Positions 1 to 13,200 of a stretch of DNA of 64,000 nt are shown piece by piece (position 1 is the first letter of the stretch; the number at the start of each line of letters is the position of its first letter). This DNA comes from Perkinsus marinus ATCC 50983. Taxonomy: Eukaryota > Perkinsozoa > Perkinsida > Perkinsidae. Below the pieces are notes generated by a model that saw nothing but the letters and a program-made list of their open reading frames with translations, made no database searches and had not been told where the DNA came from. The DNA is taken from assembly GCF_000006405.1 (NCBI RefSeq), contig NW_003217015.1, positions 188,202-252,201 of the forward strand, written 5' to 3'. Position numbers and translations under genes: made by a program.

Positions 1-144
1 CGTGTTTATACGTCTCCTTGCAGAGTGCTCTAGAGGGCACTCCATTGTCGCCGATAGTGCTATTATTACTGCGTGTGTGGTTGTGAATTCTTTCCGTTTG
101 CAGATCTGCCTACCTTGGATTCAACTAGGGTAAAGTTCATATTG

Positions 145-396
145 CTGTCGATCGCATGGACCATCCCTCCACTGTGTGAGAACGTTGGACGCGATGCTAT
201 TGACAACAGTCTCGTGGCGCGACACGGTCGTTACTAACATTAAAACTGTCTGGTCGACTCCCTGTCGATCACGTGGACCATCTCCCTCGTCACTTTCCAC
301 TGTGGTAGCAAAGTAGACTTGTGAATAGTGAAGCTGTGTGAGAACGTTGGACGCGATGTGATAATTTCGTGGCGCGGTGACGGTAGGTATCAGACT
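145..396. repeat. two diverged copies of an upstream segment
   Basis: The stretch 145-248 is repeated in altered form at 262-396. Both copies share a CTGTCGATC...GTGGACCATC-like start, the block TGTGTGAGAACGTTGGACGC and a CGTGGCGCG block. The second copy carries an insertion in its middle. The pair lies just upstream of the first gene and could be promoter or 5' UTR material. I see no other feature in 1-589. Confidence 0.6.
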
Positions 397-589
397 GTAT
401 TCTTAGCAAGGAGGGATGTCGAGAAGGCTATGTCGAAGTTGTTGCGTCATAAGTCATCATCATCAATGCCCTGTTTTGATTAATCATCACCACCCCGATG
501 TTGAGTTGGTTATAAAACTCATTATTCCCTACCACAAATTCTACCATGTAGAGCAACTCACAGTAGGCGTTTGAGCAGCTGTAATAGAC

Positions 590-3500
590 ATGGTGTTCCT
601 CATAGGCTGTAGTCTCCTGTGGGCTACGCTGGCTTTTGCTCAAACCACTACTACCACGTTATCACCATCGGGGCTCTACTTTACCACGGATCCATTCGCT
701 ACATGTGCTTTTCATGATACTGATGGGTTAGGCAGACAGGCGTCAATGAGTCAATCACTGCCGCAGGTTGGGCCCTGTGCGGTTTACCTTCACGACCAGC
801 GACTACCCGGACTATGTTGATAACAGTGTTGCGGCTGCTATGCAGGTCAGAGATCACCGTTAGGAAGCTCTCCTGCTTGAGCTGAATAGATACGCCTTGT
901 TCTCGACTATGCTACGTTCGTGGAGGCATCGGACTGTGCGAGTGTTATCGATGCTACCTCGGGATTTCCTGGTCTGTCTAGTTGCTATTTCTCAACGAGA
1001 GGTGGGCAGTTCTCGGGTGATGGGAATTTTCCAACCCTGTGGCGGAAATTACATCCCGTGTCGCAAGCCACACCCATTAGAAATCTACAGGGATCGAGCG
1101 GCTCAACTTGAGTCGGTGGAGTTGGGATGATACCCTGCTAGTTATACCTTTTGTAGAGGATGGTGGCCGAAAGCGTTTATAGGCAAGATTCCAAGCCTTG
1201 TTATATAGATGATTATTTCGGCTTGATAGAGAGGACGTAATAGCATCCGTCCTTCAGAGATGAGGATAGAGTTACAACAGCGCCTGAAGGCGGCTACTCG
1301 ATATAGTTTTACGTTGCTCATGATGATGCCAAGTGTAGAACTACCAGACAGTGGAGGTGACACCATCGTATCACCTCGAACCACCTTGAGGCGTATCTTG
1401 TTAGGGAATTCCAACTCATTCAGCCTCGTTATCGAATACTACCAACTACGCGTGATTGAGCAGACCAAAGCCCCATTGTGAGCCGCTGCTATTGCCTTGG
1501 TCGCTCTCCGTGAGGCGCTCAGGACTTTGACGAGGATGGTCAAGTTGAACGCCGACACCTATGGCGCCTCCAACACCAACGGTTGGGTCACTGAGTTCAC
1601 TCTACGTTCGCAGGTTAGACAAAATCAATAGGGGCTTCTAATGGTGGCCTTAGGAGTCCTATCAGCCGGGGGCCGTACAGCTCATGACGTTCGCCATGAA
1701 AACCGTTGGTACCATGGACAGCGGCTATAGTATTGATATCATAGCTCATCCTACGGACAAGTGGAGGCTTGGTGAGAAAGGCACTTCTCGACAGCCCCGC
1801 CTGCTCAATCTTATCGTCGTTGCCATCTTGGTTGCTGTAAGGTTACCCAGGCGCGGCTTGCGATGGTTACTCCAACAAGAGTTTCATCCCTGGCAGTAGC
1901 TGTACACTGAGAGCTTACCCGGGTTCTGATGGGACTCAGGCCAACGGGTTTAGAATAGCTATCGGCTCTTCAACAGTCCAGGACTATTCAAGCGATTTTC
2001 AAGTAGCACTCATTGAAAGCATGCTCGGAAATTGACATGACCAATCGTGGGGTCGAGTCAGATTCGATTGCCCAACCCGGCGGCAGCGGTGAATATGGTG
2101 TGGGTGGCCATGAGTCTTCGAGACTCTAACCAAGATGTTGACCTCTATCCACACACTGTACTGTTAGATAGCCCAGTCCATGTTGTTGGTGAACCTGAGG
2201 GGGAGATGGTCGCTTGGCAGTTTCAAGTACTTGGTAGCTGCGCTGTTGGCTGGGAGATGATGCCGCCTCAGGCGGCTGGTGCTCGGCAATGGGTAACGAT
2301 GCAGTTCAGTCCAGGCAACACGTTACAGCCATTGCGGCCTTTATCAGGAGGTACAGTGACGCATGCTGGAAGTATTGTTATAGAACCTCCACAAGGCTTC
2401 AAGGTCAGTCTGGCGACCTAGATCCCCGGTTCGATCCCTGGTCATGGTGTTTTTGCTGTATCTGATCGTCAGATTGTCGACAGTGAAGCACCCCAGTCTG
2501 TGGACGGCGAGGATGCCTTGGTAGGGTTGTGGGACATGAACGTGGCCGATAACACGTGGGAACTGAGGATAGTCCAGACGACCGCCTTCAAGGACACGCA
2601 GTTCACTGTGAAGCTGATGGTGGAAAACCCCTCTGAAGCAACCAATGCGCAGAGCTGGACAATCACAGTGAAGGTCGGTGGGGTCGGCCCTTGGCAGTTT
2701 TCCATCGACAGCTATTTAGGATGCTAATGAGCCATTCCAGAACATCATAGCGGCCACTAGAGATGTTCGAGGATTCCCTGTCTATTCTCAAATGCTTGCT
2801 GCCACTCTGGCCCACGCCAATCAGATCAGCAATGCTTCCAATCTTATACGATTCACGCTAACTGCTAAGCAGGATCTTGGTCATGGTGGCGATGGGAAAA
2901 TGGTCATCATTGCTCCTCAAGGCTTCACCGTCCAGAAAAGATGCCCGAGATTTGAAGCTGTGCACATGCCTGATGTCGTGTGCAAGGGTGATGAAGCAAG
3001 GCAACTGACGCTTACCTTCCCTCAACCAGCCAGTGTCCTTGCTGGGAGCACTATGGTTTTCGATGTGGAGTTTGGGAATCCTCCATCAACACCACCCACG
3101 TTGGAGAATTTTTGGTATGCCTATACAGTACGACCAGATGGTATTGGTGCTGATGTCGCCAAAATTGAGGGTTTCGAGCTATACCCCAGAGAGTTCACTT
3201 CCTTCGTGGTGCTCCCAACAAGCCGCTATTCAGGCAACAGGGAGATAGTCATACGTTTTTCTCCGGCAGAATTTGTACCATACGATGATTACATCAGGGT
3301 GAGGGCTCCGGAAGGTCTCAACTGGTAGCAGGCAATCTCGACCTGCAAGAGCACTTTCATCCTGAGGTACACTGGTGACGGCACTGGAGGGGCGGCGGGC
3401 ATCGCTGTTGCCTTGGCCTTCTCCACGGCGGCTGCTGTTACTGGCGCTGTTGACATGTCCACTTCCGAACCCATCGTGGAGGGTGTGACGCCCAACAGCC

Positions 3501-6500
3501 TTTCTTTTCGCCTGTCGGACGATCTTCAGGCGGGATTCGAGTAGGTTAGAGGCCGCTAGTGTGCCCATCGCAATGTAGATACGGCTTCAAGGCGGTAGTT
3601 ACTATACCAGCCGAGTCCCCAGCATCAAATACGTGGTGGCTTGAGCACTATAGACTCACAGGCGATGTTGATGAGCCCTACCAAAATGTCGCTAGTAAAG
3701 GCACCTCGGGCTTTCGCACGCAGGTCAGTCCGCTCCGCGTGGGGTGTGGTTGCAACCTGCAACTTGCAGGTCCTCGTGGACGTGTCCATCACAGCATACA
3801 ACCCCGTGGAGGAAGCTTGGGACAATCCGACCACTATCGTCTTCGAACCCACCGCCGATGTCCTCACTATGCAGTCCAGTATGAATTTCGATGCTGACTA
3901 GATGATGCTACTTCTCAGGCCAGAGGGCGGAGTTGCTGGTCCAAGCCCCCGTTGGGTTCACATTCCTATGCCCTTTGAAGGAGGCTGACATCGATCAGAC
4001 TGATACCGTGACGCAGCAACTTCCTAGCGAGAAAGAATGCTCTGTGATTCACTCAGTGGAGGACGAGAAGAATAAGCTTCACGTGTGGGTCAGGCGACGT
4101 CACTGCTCCTTCGTAGTAGCTACCGTTACTGGCAGATACTTTGATGATCCCGACCAAGGACTGAAGGCAGGCACCAGGTACTCCTTCGTGGTTGATATGA
4201 TCAACCCTGCCTTTGCCAACTCAATCAGCAACTACTTTACTCTATCCACCAGAGTCGGTGGGGAGGTTGTCGAAGAGAAGACGGTCTCAGGCTTCCGTCT
4301 TACCAAGCGTATGTCCGAGACGCGCTATATATCCCTGCCAGCTACAGAGGACCGTCGGGCTGGTTTTGCTGATAACGTTGTCACATTCGTCATGGGTTTG
4401 CCGATCGACGCTCCTGTTGGTGGACTGTTGGTCTTGGTCGCTCCAAAAGGGTTCAGTCTGATCCGCAACGTGGACACACGAAGTTGTGAAATAGTGGGAA
4501 CCACTAGTATGGGAACACGTTATGGTGACTTCCCTGATCTTGAGGAACTTTCGTGCGTGTGTCCAGTGAACGACTTCACTGCTGAGGTCACCCTCCCGAG
4601 GACCCTTGTTGCAGGCGACTACGCTATTGAAGCGAGGGTGTCGAACCCGTTGGTCACACCAGCGCACAACTACTGGAACATTCTGATTAAAGACGACGGT
4701 AACCCTCGAGTGACGATGATCAGCGAGAACTGGATTGCTGGTTTGAAGATCCAGGAAATTCTCAACACGAATATCGTTGCGTACAACCCGGCAAACTCCA
4801 TAGTAGGGGAGGCATCACCCAACCTGATCAGTATCAAGTTCACTACCACTTCGCTGTTGCCGAGCTCTACATCTGATTTCAATGGTGGTGTTATAACAGT
4901 CACTGCGCCGCAGGGCTTCCATTTTCCTGCCGTATGCCGCTATTTCTCTACTGACTCGGTGGGAAATGCTGATGCTGGTGTGTTACCATCTGGTACGAGC
5001 TGTCGTGGTGACGGCCTTCGAACTGTCACACTAAAGACGCCCATGGGCTCGTTTCTGGAGCCCGGAACCTACGGCTTTAGAGTACTCATTGAGAATCCAT
5101 CGACCCCTTTTGAAGATTTTACGGTAGAGGATAAAAAGTGGGAAATGAAAACTCTGTTGAGTAATGGCACTATGGTTGATTACAACGGCGCAATGTACGG
5201 TTTCCCGATCCGTCATCGAGCCCGGTACTTCTCTGTTGAAGGCTTGAGTCCTGTTGGTCTGTACCGTACTGTTGTGAAGATATCCTTTTCATTGTACGAG
5301 GCTCTGCCACCTCAAGCTAACATAACTATTACCACTCCGGAAGCTCTGATAGTCGATGCTGTTGGCCAACCGTGTGTTTATCCAACACCACAGCAAATCG
5401 AGGAGGCCTCGTCCGGCACCGATTTGAGCACCCTATTGAACGTCCTGGACTTGAGGGCTGAATTTGCCCGGACTAGTCTACTGGACACAACTCAACTGCC
5501 GAGTCACATCTCCTGTACCGTCACTTCGAATAATGTGATAGTGTTGAAGAACGAAGACGAGGAGCGCACTGGAAGGTCTTTGCTGGGCGGAACGACCTAT
5601 GAGCAAATAGTGACAAATGTGGTGAACCCCCAATCCACCCCAGAAGTGAACCTATGGCGTATCGAGGCGTATACGCTACATGAGAGTGCTCCAGAGACAT
5701 GGGCTGCAACGGGTTACACTATACTGCCAGAATTGGAAGGAACGTCGGTCGCGAGTTCGAACCCTGCACATGGTCTTTTTACCACCTTCACTTTCTCACT
5801 TACCCCGATAACTCGTGTAGGAACGGTGGTTTTACTGCTAACCTTGAACAGTCTGCTCGGCAGATACCCGAATCGGGATCGATATTGATACATGCCCCTG
5901 TGACGAGCTACTACTTCGGCCCTAGGATAGTAGATCCTACAACGGAAACCGATTTCCCCAGTGCCATACCACCACCAGCTGGGTATGCAGTTCCTCGACC
6001 ACGCCCTGACCAGGAGATCGACTGCTCGGTACGGAGAAGTGTCCAATTTCCTAGTCGATTCGAATCAGTGCATAGCTGACTATGCATATGATCATCAATA
6101 GTCACGCTCGTTGCACTTAGATAACAGCACCACGCGACACTGATGGGCAGTGGAGTTGTCCGTTTACGTTCACACCCTGTCTCCAAGTTGAGACCATCAC
6201 ACAGCAAGTACCTCAGACATCGTATGCCTCGGACCTCATAGCGTAGGCGGAGTAAAAGAAGTTCACACGAAGGCTGTCCCATAGTTACCAGCGCGCATGT
6301 GACGAACTCGAAAATCTCTGCAGTAACGCCAACTTCCACACTCCACCCGTCGAGCGTGGCAACGATAAAGTCCTATATTGCGTATCCAGCGGTGGCATGC
6401 TGGAGGTTACGCTAGGTGCTACGACAGTTCTGGAGAAGGTATATAGTCACCTATCTCCCGTGGTTGTCCATCATGCGGTTAGGGTACCCCACTTACGTTT

Positions 6501-9500
6501 TCCGTGACGGGGTATAACGCGGATCTGCCCATCTCTGTGGACGACCATGCAGGTAAGTGCACAGGTTGGCTCACAAGGCCTCGAGGCATCTCTCGTGCTC
6601 AGCCCAGTTGAGCAACTTGTGGAGTTTCATTACCCACGATTCGGATTCCGCGAAGACTCCTCTCGATAGGAAGATTACTACCGGTTTCCACCAACTCGGT
6701 ATTATCTACGTTCATCTGATTTCACCGGAGCAAACAAAAGTCAGCGTTGCTGAAAACCGCGTCGAGATTCGTTTGAGGCTCTCCACGCAAGTGAGAATCC
6801 TGTCTCCCTGCCTCGTCAACTAGGGGTAGGTGGATCCTCCCTGTCGACTGGTCATTACTTTCCCGCCGGAGTTCGCCCCGGATGGAGCTACACCTAGCGA
6901 GGTATCGACCGGTGGGGGCTTCCCGAGTACGGTGGAATGGAGGTACGCAGAAGAACAAAGTGATTCCATCAGTAGCGAGCTTAGGCTCAGCGACAACCAA
7001 CTATTGATAGACAGTCAGGACGAGCCTCTAAGGAGAGAGGTCGAGTTGGTATTGACAATGACAATGTCGAATCCATCTATTTCGCCACCCGATGATCTCA
7101 ACATTTGGCGATTCGAGACGATGTCATTGGACTCGTCAAGCTTGTAAAAAGCGCATCTTAGAAGGCTCCTTTTTAGCTGCGGAATAGGTATAATAAGTCA
7201 GATGTGAATTATGATGTGCCTGGGTTCAAAATACACGGTTCATTCCGTCGTGCCGAGGTCGCGTCCCGTGTGAACTCCCCTGGAGTTGAGAACGCAATCG
7301 GAATTTCCTTCATATTGGACTCTGATCTGCCGCGCGATGCTGTAAGTCACTGAATTACCCCAGCGCTTGACTGAGGCTGCTCTGACGGATTGGTTTGTTC
7401 AAGGATGCCAGTCTCAGGCACGTCCAACTTCGTATTTGAGAATATGGTTCCCACCAGGATTCGAACCTGTGGACGATGGCTGTGCTGTCCGCAGCTTCGA
7501 CTTGGATTATCACAGGTGCCGAGTCGATGCTATTGTTGTTAGAACTGATCTTCTTAGGTACGTAGGGGCAGACCTTCCTTTCGATCCTAGTAGGACTTTT
7601 GTGGGGCTCCCGGTGGGGACCATTTGTGAATCGACGATCGACTTGCGGACAGGTCTCATGTTGATTGATTTGACGGTGAGTCGCCGAGCCTCTTGAGCCC
7701 ACCATGGTACGTCAAGAGGCGTTGTAAAGTGTGGAAGTTCGCATTCGGTTGAGATTTGGAGGACCGCGTATCAGCATTGGTGTTATTCTCTGACGCTCGG
7801 GATCGATGAACCTAGTGGTCGAATAAGATGTTGTAACCGGCGCGAGTGTTCTCTTGTGAAGATGGCTGAAAAGATGGACCCCGGCCTGAATTACGCTTTC
7901 CAAGTGGGCGCGATGAATCCCCCAACCCTTCCTCCAGACGGTCAGAATATTTTCCGATTTGAGACGCACACGAGAGGAGTCATGCTACACCTAGAGGAAG
8001 TGGGGATCTTTGGTTGACTCGCGGTCCTGGTGCGTTGTCTAGGAAGTTCCAGGCTTCGACCTGGCACTACTAGACACCGCCATAATAGAACCCGAGACGA
8101 CCAGTCAGGGAGATGACCTAAACCTCATCCATTTCACTATAAAAAGCACGAAGGTTCTCTCGGGAAACACGACCGTGATGATAGAGGCACCGAGAGTAAT
8201 CACAGCAACAGCAGCGACGGTCACAGTGGAGCTGCGTAGGGCTTCATATTCTCATGCGAATCGGCATCCTATGTCAACTTGAGCTCTGCGACCAACTGTT
8301 CGGCCAACCTACACGAGGCTGAGTTTAAATTCGATACTCTCGAGGAGAAGGCACCAGAGGAAGAATTCAAAATCAAAGCGTAGACCCGTCATCGTCGTCG
8401 AGCTGTAATGGTGTTGCTGCTATCATGATAGATATGTCCAGAACCCGCGATTCACTCCACAACCCAATACATGGGCCTTCCGTATTCGATCTCCATCGGG
8501 ACTTGTTATCGACATACGCCTCGGTGTGCCTGGCTTTGACATCACAGGCCTGGTCGAGGTACCTTCAATGACGGTTTGATCTAATGACCCTTAGACGGCT
8601 TTTAGGTGACTATAGTACCGGAGTTTACGTACAAGAGACATCGGAATAACATAGCCGTCTACTTTCTCCCTTCTACTATTATGAACCGTGCTGATGTCGG
8701 CAATGAAGTTGTCCTCGCTGCACCATGGGTAGCTTGGGTGTATCTTTCAGATGGACATGGTTCATCTCAGGGATTTGCTTTTCCTAGCAATTGCTCTCAT
8801 TTCGACATGAAACCTGAGGCCAGTGCTATTGCGGGATATGAGATCCCGGACGACTACGTCTTTCCTCCTGTTGGAACTACGGTGGGACTCTCATCGTTTG
8901 GCAGAGAGTCCAACCGTGTTCTGTTTAGTGTGGAGGTTCAGACAACGTGCTCACAGTGCGGTTCCCACAGGGGGCTGGTCTGCAACGGTATCGATATATT
9001 ATGCGAGTTGACGTCATGAATGCTATGTCCAACGTCAACCCCTCTATTACTAACAGCAGTCCGCCTTTCTGGTCCTTTACGACTCGAGTAAGGCTTACAT
9101 TGTATCTGCTACTGTGTTACTCTGACTAGTACCACGCAGGTGAACAACGAAGATGTGATGCGCAACGTGGACTCGAATATGAAAGTTCAGGGCTTCTGGG
9201 TTACGGATCTGATCATCCCCCAGATGGGAGGGGCCGGCGACGGCCCTTCAGTATTAATTGTTATGTTACCCCTCTCGTTATTAATCTCTGTAATCATGTG
9301 ACATGCCGGTAACTAAAATGATGTTTCCACTATCAACATTGTATGGGTTGATGGACAATCAAAGGAGTTGTTCAACTCAGTAGTATCCATGCCCAGTCTT
9401 AGGTTCATATCGCCTCGAAAATGTGCAATATGTCGATTCTGTGTCTTTCCCAAGGAGCACGCGTCCCGACTCGAGGCCTTTTCATCTTGCCCTGTGTCCC

Positions 9501-9685
9501 ATCGTGAAATGGAGGTTAGCGCCCGTTTCCATTCGTACGAACGACCGGAACCCCATGGGTATTTATCCCCCAATGCCTACACCGTTGCCGACACGGTGCC
9601 CAAATCTATACTTGTGACTGGCTTTGTGCTATGGAAAGGAGAGTCTGTCTTTCCCCACGGCTTCAGCTCATCTATGGCACCCTGA
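590..9685 (+). CDS. giant secreted protein of tandem cysteine-bearing repeats, multi-exon
   Basis: The start at 590 opens a clear signal peptide (MVFLIGCSLLWATLAFA) followed by a Thr run, so the product enters the secretory pathway. Downstream exons (for example 2047-2403, 2473-2725, 2792-3325 and the large one from 3933) repeat a domain of roughly 130-160 residues. It has an APxGF-type strand (about 2385, 2925, 3310, 3945, 4440, 4905, 5895, 6860, 7450), cysteines after it, and an NPxxTPxxNxW-type closing motif (about 2630, 3085, 3610, 4205, 4645, 5095, 5625, 7070, 7910, 9040). I count about ten or eleven units. The pattern suggests a beta-sandwich surface or matrix protein, but I know no named family. 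Introns such as 3540-3575 and 2404-2472 restore frame. An in-frame TAG at 3326-3328 and a frame change near 5805 are not explained by splicing. The 3' limit is uncertain and exons after 9265 are weak. Confidence 0.7.
2404..2472 (+). repeat. tRNA-like intron A, in the secreted repeat gene
   Basis: This 69-nt intron joins exons in phase 0 (GGF-K / IVDSEAP). Twenty nt after its GT it holds the B box GGTTCGATCCC. Exactly 11 nt later comes TTTTT, the spacing of a tRNA 3' end and Pol III terminator. The intron then ends in CGTCAG. Confidence 0.75.
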
Positions 9686-9689
9686 AAGT

Positions 9690-10294
9690 TAACTTGACCT
9701 ACAGTTCATATCAAACTTGACAATGATCAAATTGCGCCGATGTAGAAAGTGCGCGAAAACATCACATGTGGGTTATTTCGTCCGAATTAATCGTCGAACC
9801 CGGTCAGACACTGCAGTAATGACAACTCAGTTGTATCTCGAAAGTTGCTTCTATAGCGCTGCCGACTTAACCTTTTGTAACTCAGCAGTGATCGGTCTAG
9901 CGGTCAATGCAATGGATCTTAGATCATATGGGAATCATCACGAAGAGTTATATAATATTCGACCACTTCTCGTTGGTCGAGTAGTGGATTAGATTTCTTC
10001 ATCGTGCCGTCACCAATCCCCCAGCGATAATAGCGTCCACAGTGCTGCTTCTCAGACCCTTTGTCCTCTCGCTTTCCGAGCCTACTTGGGCGAATGCAGT
10101 ATTGTAGATAATAGTCGAATGAGGGGAAAACTCGTCCATCTGAGCTAACGCTGTTACATGGATCCGAGTCTGGCAGGTTCGGGTTCAGCGATGGACTGAT
10201 TAGTTTCCTATCTGAAAAGGTGGTTGTATTGTGCAGTTTTTTCTTGCGTCTTGAGCCGGCGGTTGGCCTTTTTTATCAACAACTCGTGATCATC
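9690..10294. other. no supported gene
   Basis: There are short open frames on the plus strand, such as 9717-9992, but no recognisable domain or repeat motif of the preceding gene. It may hold its last exons or 3' UTR and the promoter of the coatomer gene. Confidence 0.4.
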
Positions 10295-13200
10295 ATGCCG
10301 CTGCGTTTGGATATTAAGAAGAAAATGAACGCTCGGTCGGACCGAGTGAAGTCAGTCGACTTCCACCCCAGTCCGGACCTTCCCTGGGTACTCTATCACT
10401 GCTACTAGTGGCCATTTATGAGGGTGCCTTGTGGTAGGTACTGAGCGCTATGTATTCTGGTAACCTTTATATATGGGACTACAAGACTCAGGCTTTGGTC
10501 AAGCAGGTTGAGGTTTCAGCGCCTTTGCCGGTGAGAGATCGGCTCGTGAAGTGCGTATGGTGTGGTATGGCTTCGTGAATGCAGGTCCGATGCGCCAAGT
10601 TTATCCCTAGGAAACAATGGATAATCGCGGGATCTGATGATATGAACCTTCGCGTTTACAATCAAAACACATTGGAGAAAATCAAGGTTCGTGCCCTCTT
10701 TTTTGACGGTGTCTGTCGTATGTAACAATACTGACCATCAGACCATCGAAGCCCATGGGGACTACATTCGATACATCGCGGTGCACTCTACTCTGCCTTA
10801 TGTCATTTCCTGTTCTGATGATATGACCATCAAGCTATGGGATTGGGATAAGGACTGGGCGTGTACTGCCACTTACGAGGTGGGTCCGATCGTTGGTGTA
10901 GGTGTGAGGAACTGGTGCCCTTCAGGGACATGCTCACTATGTTATGATGGTACAGTGGAATCCTAAGGATATGAATATCTTCGCCTCGGCTAGTTTGGAT
11001 CGATCTATCAAGGTAGTGTGATGGTGGAATGTTGGATGAGTTGAGGTTGTTGTGGTAGGTGTGGGGAGTAACTAGTGGTTCTACTGCACCCCACTTCTCG
11101 TTGACTGGCCATACGAGAGGAGTCAACTGTATTGAATACAGTCCTTCCAAGGATAAGCCGTAATGACGTTTTTTTCTCACAATTACGCCACCATGGAGCG
11201 TTAGGTACCTGGTGTCGGGAGGCGATGACAAGACGGTCCGTGTTTGGGACTATCAGACGAGGCAATGCCTGCAGGTCAGCCTTCATGATCAGCAGTCGCT
11301 GTGGTTATCAGTGATCATTGTTAGGTCCTTAGCGGCCATACTGCCAACATTTCCTCGGTCCTCTTCCATCCGACTCTGCCTGTTATCCTGTCAGGCAGCG
11401 AGGATGGCACTTGCAGGATCTGGCATGCCACGACGTAGGTCTATGATGGTGTTGGGGATGTGGCCCGGAGGTGGTGGTCGTCAGTTACCGCTTGGAGACG
11501 ACATTGAACTACCTCCTGGAAAGACTATGGAGCGTTGCGTGCCTTCCTGGTACGAACGATGTTGCCTTGGGCTTCGATGAAGGTGAGATTGTGGTTGTTG
11601 ATGGTTGTTTCGAGGGGTGGTTGGTGTAGGAACGATGGTCATCCAGCTGGGGTCGGAGGAGCCTGTTGTGTCTATGCATGCTGGTGGGAAGATCGTCTGG
11701 GCTAGAGGGAATGAGATACATACTGCTAACCTGAGGCAGGTGGATGACCACGTCCTTGGTACTAGGCAGGGTTATGTCAGCTTGTGTGGTATGGCTCTTC
11801 CTAGATACGTTGGGTGATGGGGAGATGGTGCCTCTGTCAGTGAAGGACATGGGATCGACTGAGATATTCCCACAGACCATATCTCATCATCCTAATGGGA
11901 GGTTGTTCGCTGTATGCGGTGATGATGAATGGATAGTCTTCACTGCACAGGTAGGGTTCAGTTGGAGTACTCTTCCCGTTTTCGAATGGTTTCTGTTCAG
12001 GCTCTGCGAAACAAGGCGTTTGGTAGCGGGTGCGAATTCGTGTGGTCGGCCAGTGGAGCGGCATCGGGCACGTATTATGCCACGAGGGAAGCTTCTGGTA
12101 GGATTACCATCTATAAGGATTTTGTGGAGGAGACGTCTTTCAAGCCACCATTCCCTGTTGATGAGATTTTTGGAGGTAATGTGGAGATCCCGGGTTCGAT
12201 CCCGGCGGATGTTGTTTTTACGACAGGTTATTTGCTGTGTGTGAAGACCTCTGACTTTATCTGCTTCTACGAGTGGAGTAGCAGTAGACTGATCAGAAGG
12301 ATCGACGTTGTCCCTACTGCTGTCATCTGGAGTGACTCTGGTGACTTTGTGGTTTTGGCCACTGAGGATGATGGTGCTTTCGTAACGACAAACATGCATA
12401 GTATATCGGCTGGGTGTAACGTCAGTGGGCTTAGGTACTACACTATGATAAGGACTCAGTGGTAGCGGCGATAGCAGGAGGAGCGAACATTGATGAGGAG
12501 GGTCTGGAAATAGCCTTTGAGCCCACTTATGAGGTCAGGAATAGCTACCGAGTGCTACTGATAGTGTATTTATGTTAGTTGCCAAATGAGAAGGTCATGT
12601 CTGGTACGTGGTGTGGCAATGACTCCTTCGTCTACATCTCATCGAACCAGAAGTTGTGCTGCCTTGTGGCAGGTCAGACTGAGGTCATTGCTCACACTGA
12701 TAGGTTGGTACAGTCGTTGGAGAGAAGCACACAGTGTAGTGACTGTCAGGCCCCTGTATGTGTTGGGGTATATGCCGGAGCATGGGAAGGTGTATTGTAT
12801 GGACAGGGACTACAACGTCATTTCGTTCGGGTAGGTGGTGTCATACCACTCCTTCGTTGAATCGTCGGTTTTCAGGTTGAGCCTGGCGTTGATCCAATAT
12901 GAAAGTGCCGTAGTAAGGCAAGACTTTGGTGCTGCCGAGCAGTGTTTCGCAGGTGGGTCTGTTCATGCTCTTGTTTTCTCTAGCTGGGATGTGTTTCTTT
13001 CAGCCATCCCGAAGGCTCTACACAACAAGGTGGCTCGTTTCCTCGAGGGCCAGGGGCATGTCAGAGAGGCCCTTGAGATCACTACCGATAAGGATCATAA
13101 GTGAGCGCTGACTGGTGTTGTGTCTAGAATGTAAGATGAGGAATATGTTGTTAGGTTGGACCTGGCCTTGAATCTCGGTGACTTACAGATGGCTGGAGAG

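Noticed and set aside
3326-3328. Reassignment of TAG to a sense codon
   Set aside because: GMPR and cyclophilin frames end properly at TAG, so the standard code fits.
5749-5785. B-box-like GAGTTCGAACCCTGC followed by a T run
   Set aside because: It lies in an exon of the secreted repeat protein and encodes SSNPAHGLFTTFTFS, which fits the repeat. Treated as chance.
7450-7480. Antisense GGTTCGAATCC
   Set aside because: It falls within the conserved WFPPGFEP motif of the repeat protein, so coding explains it.
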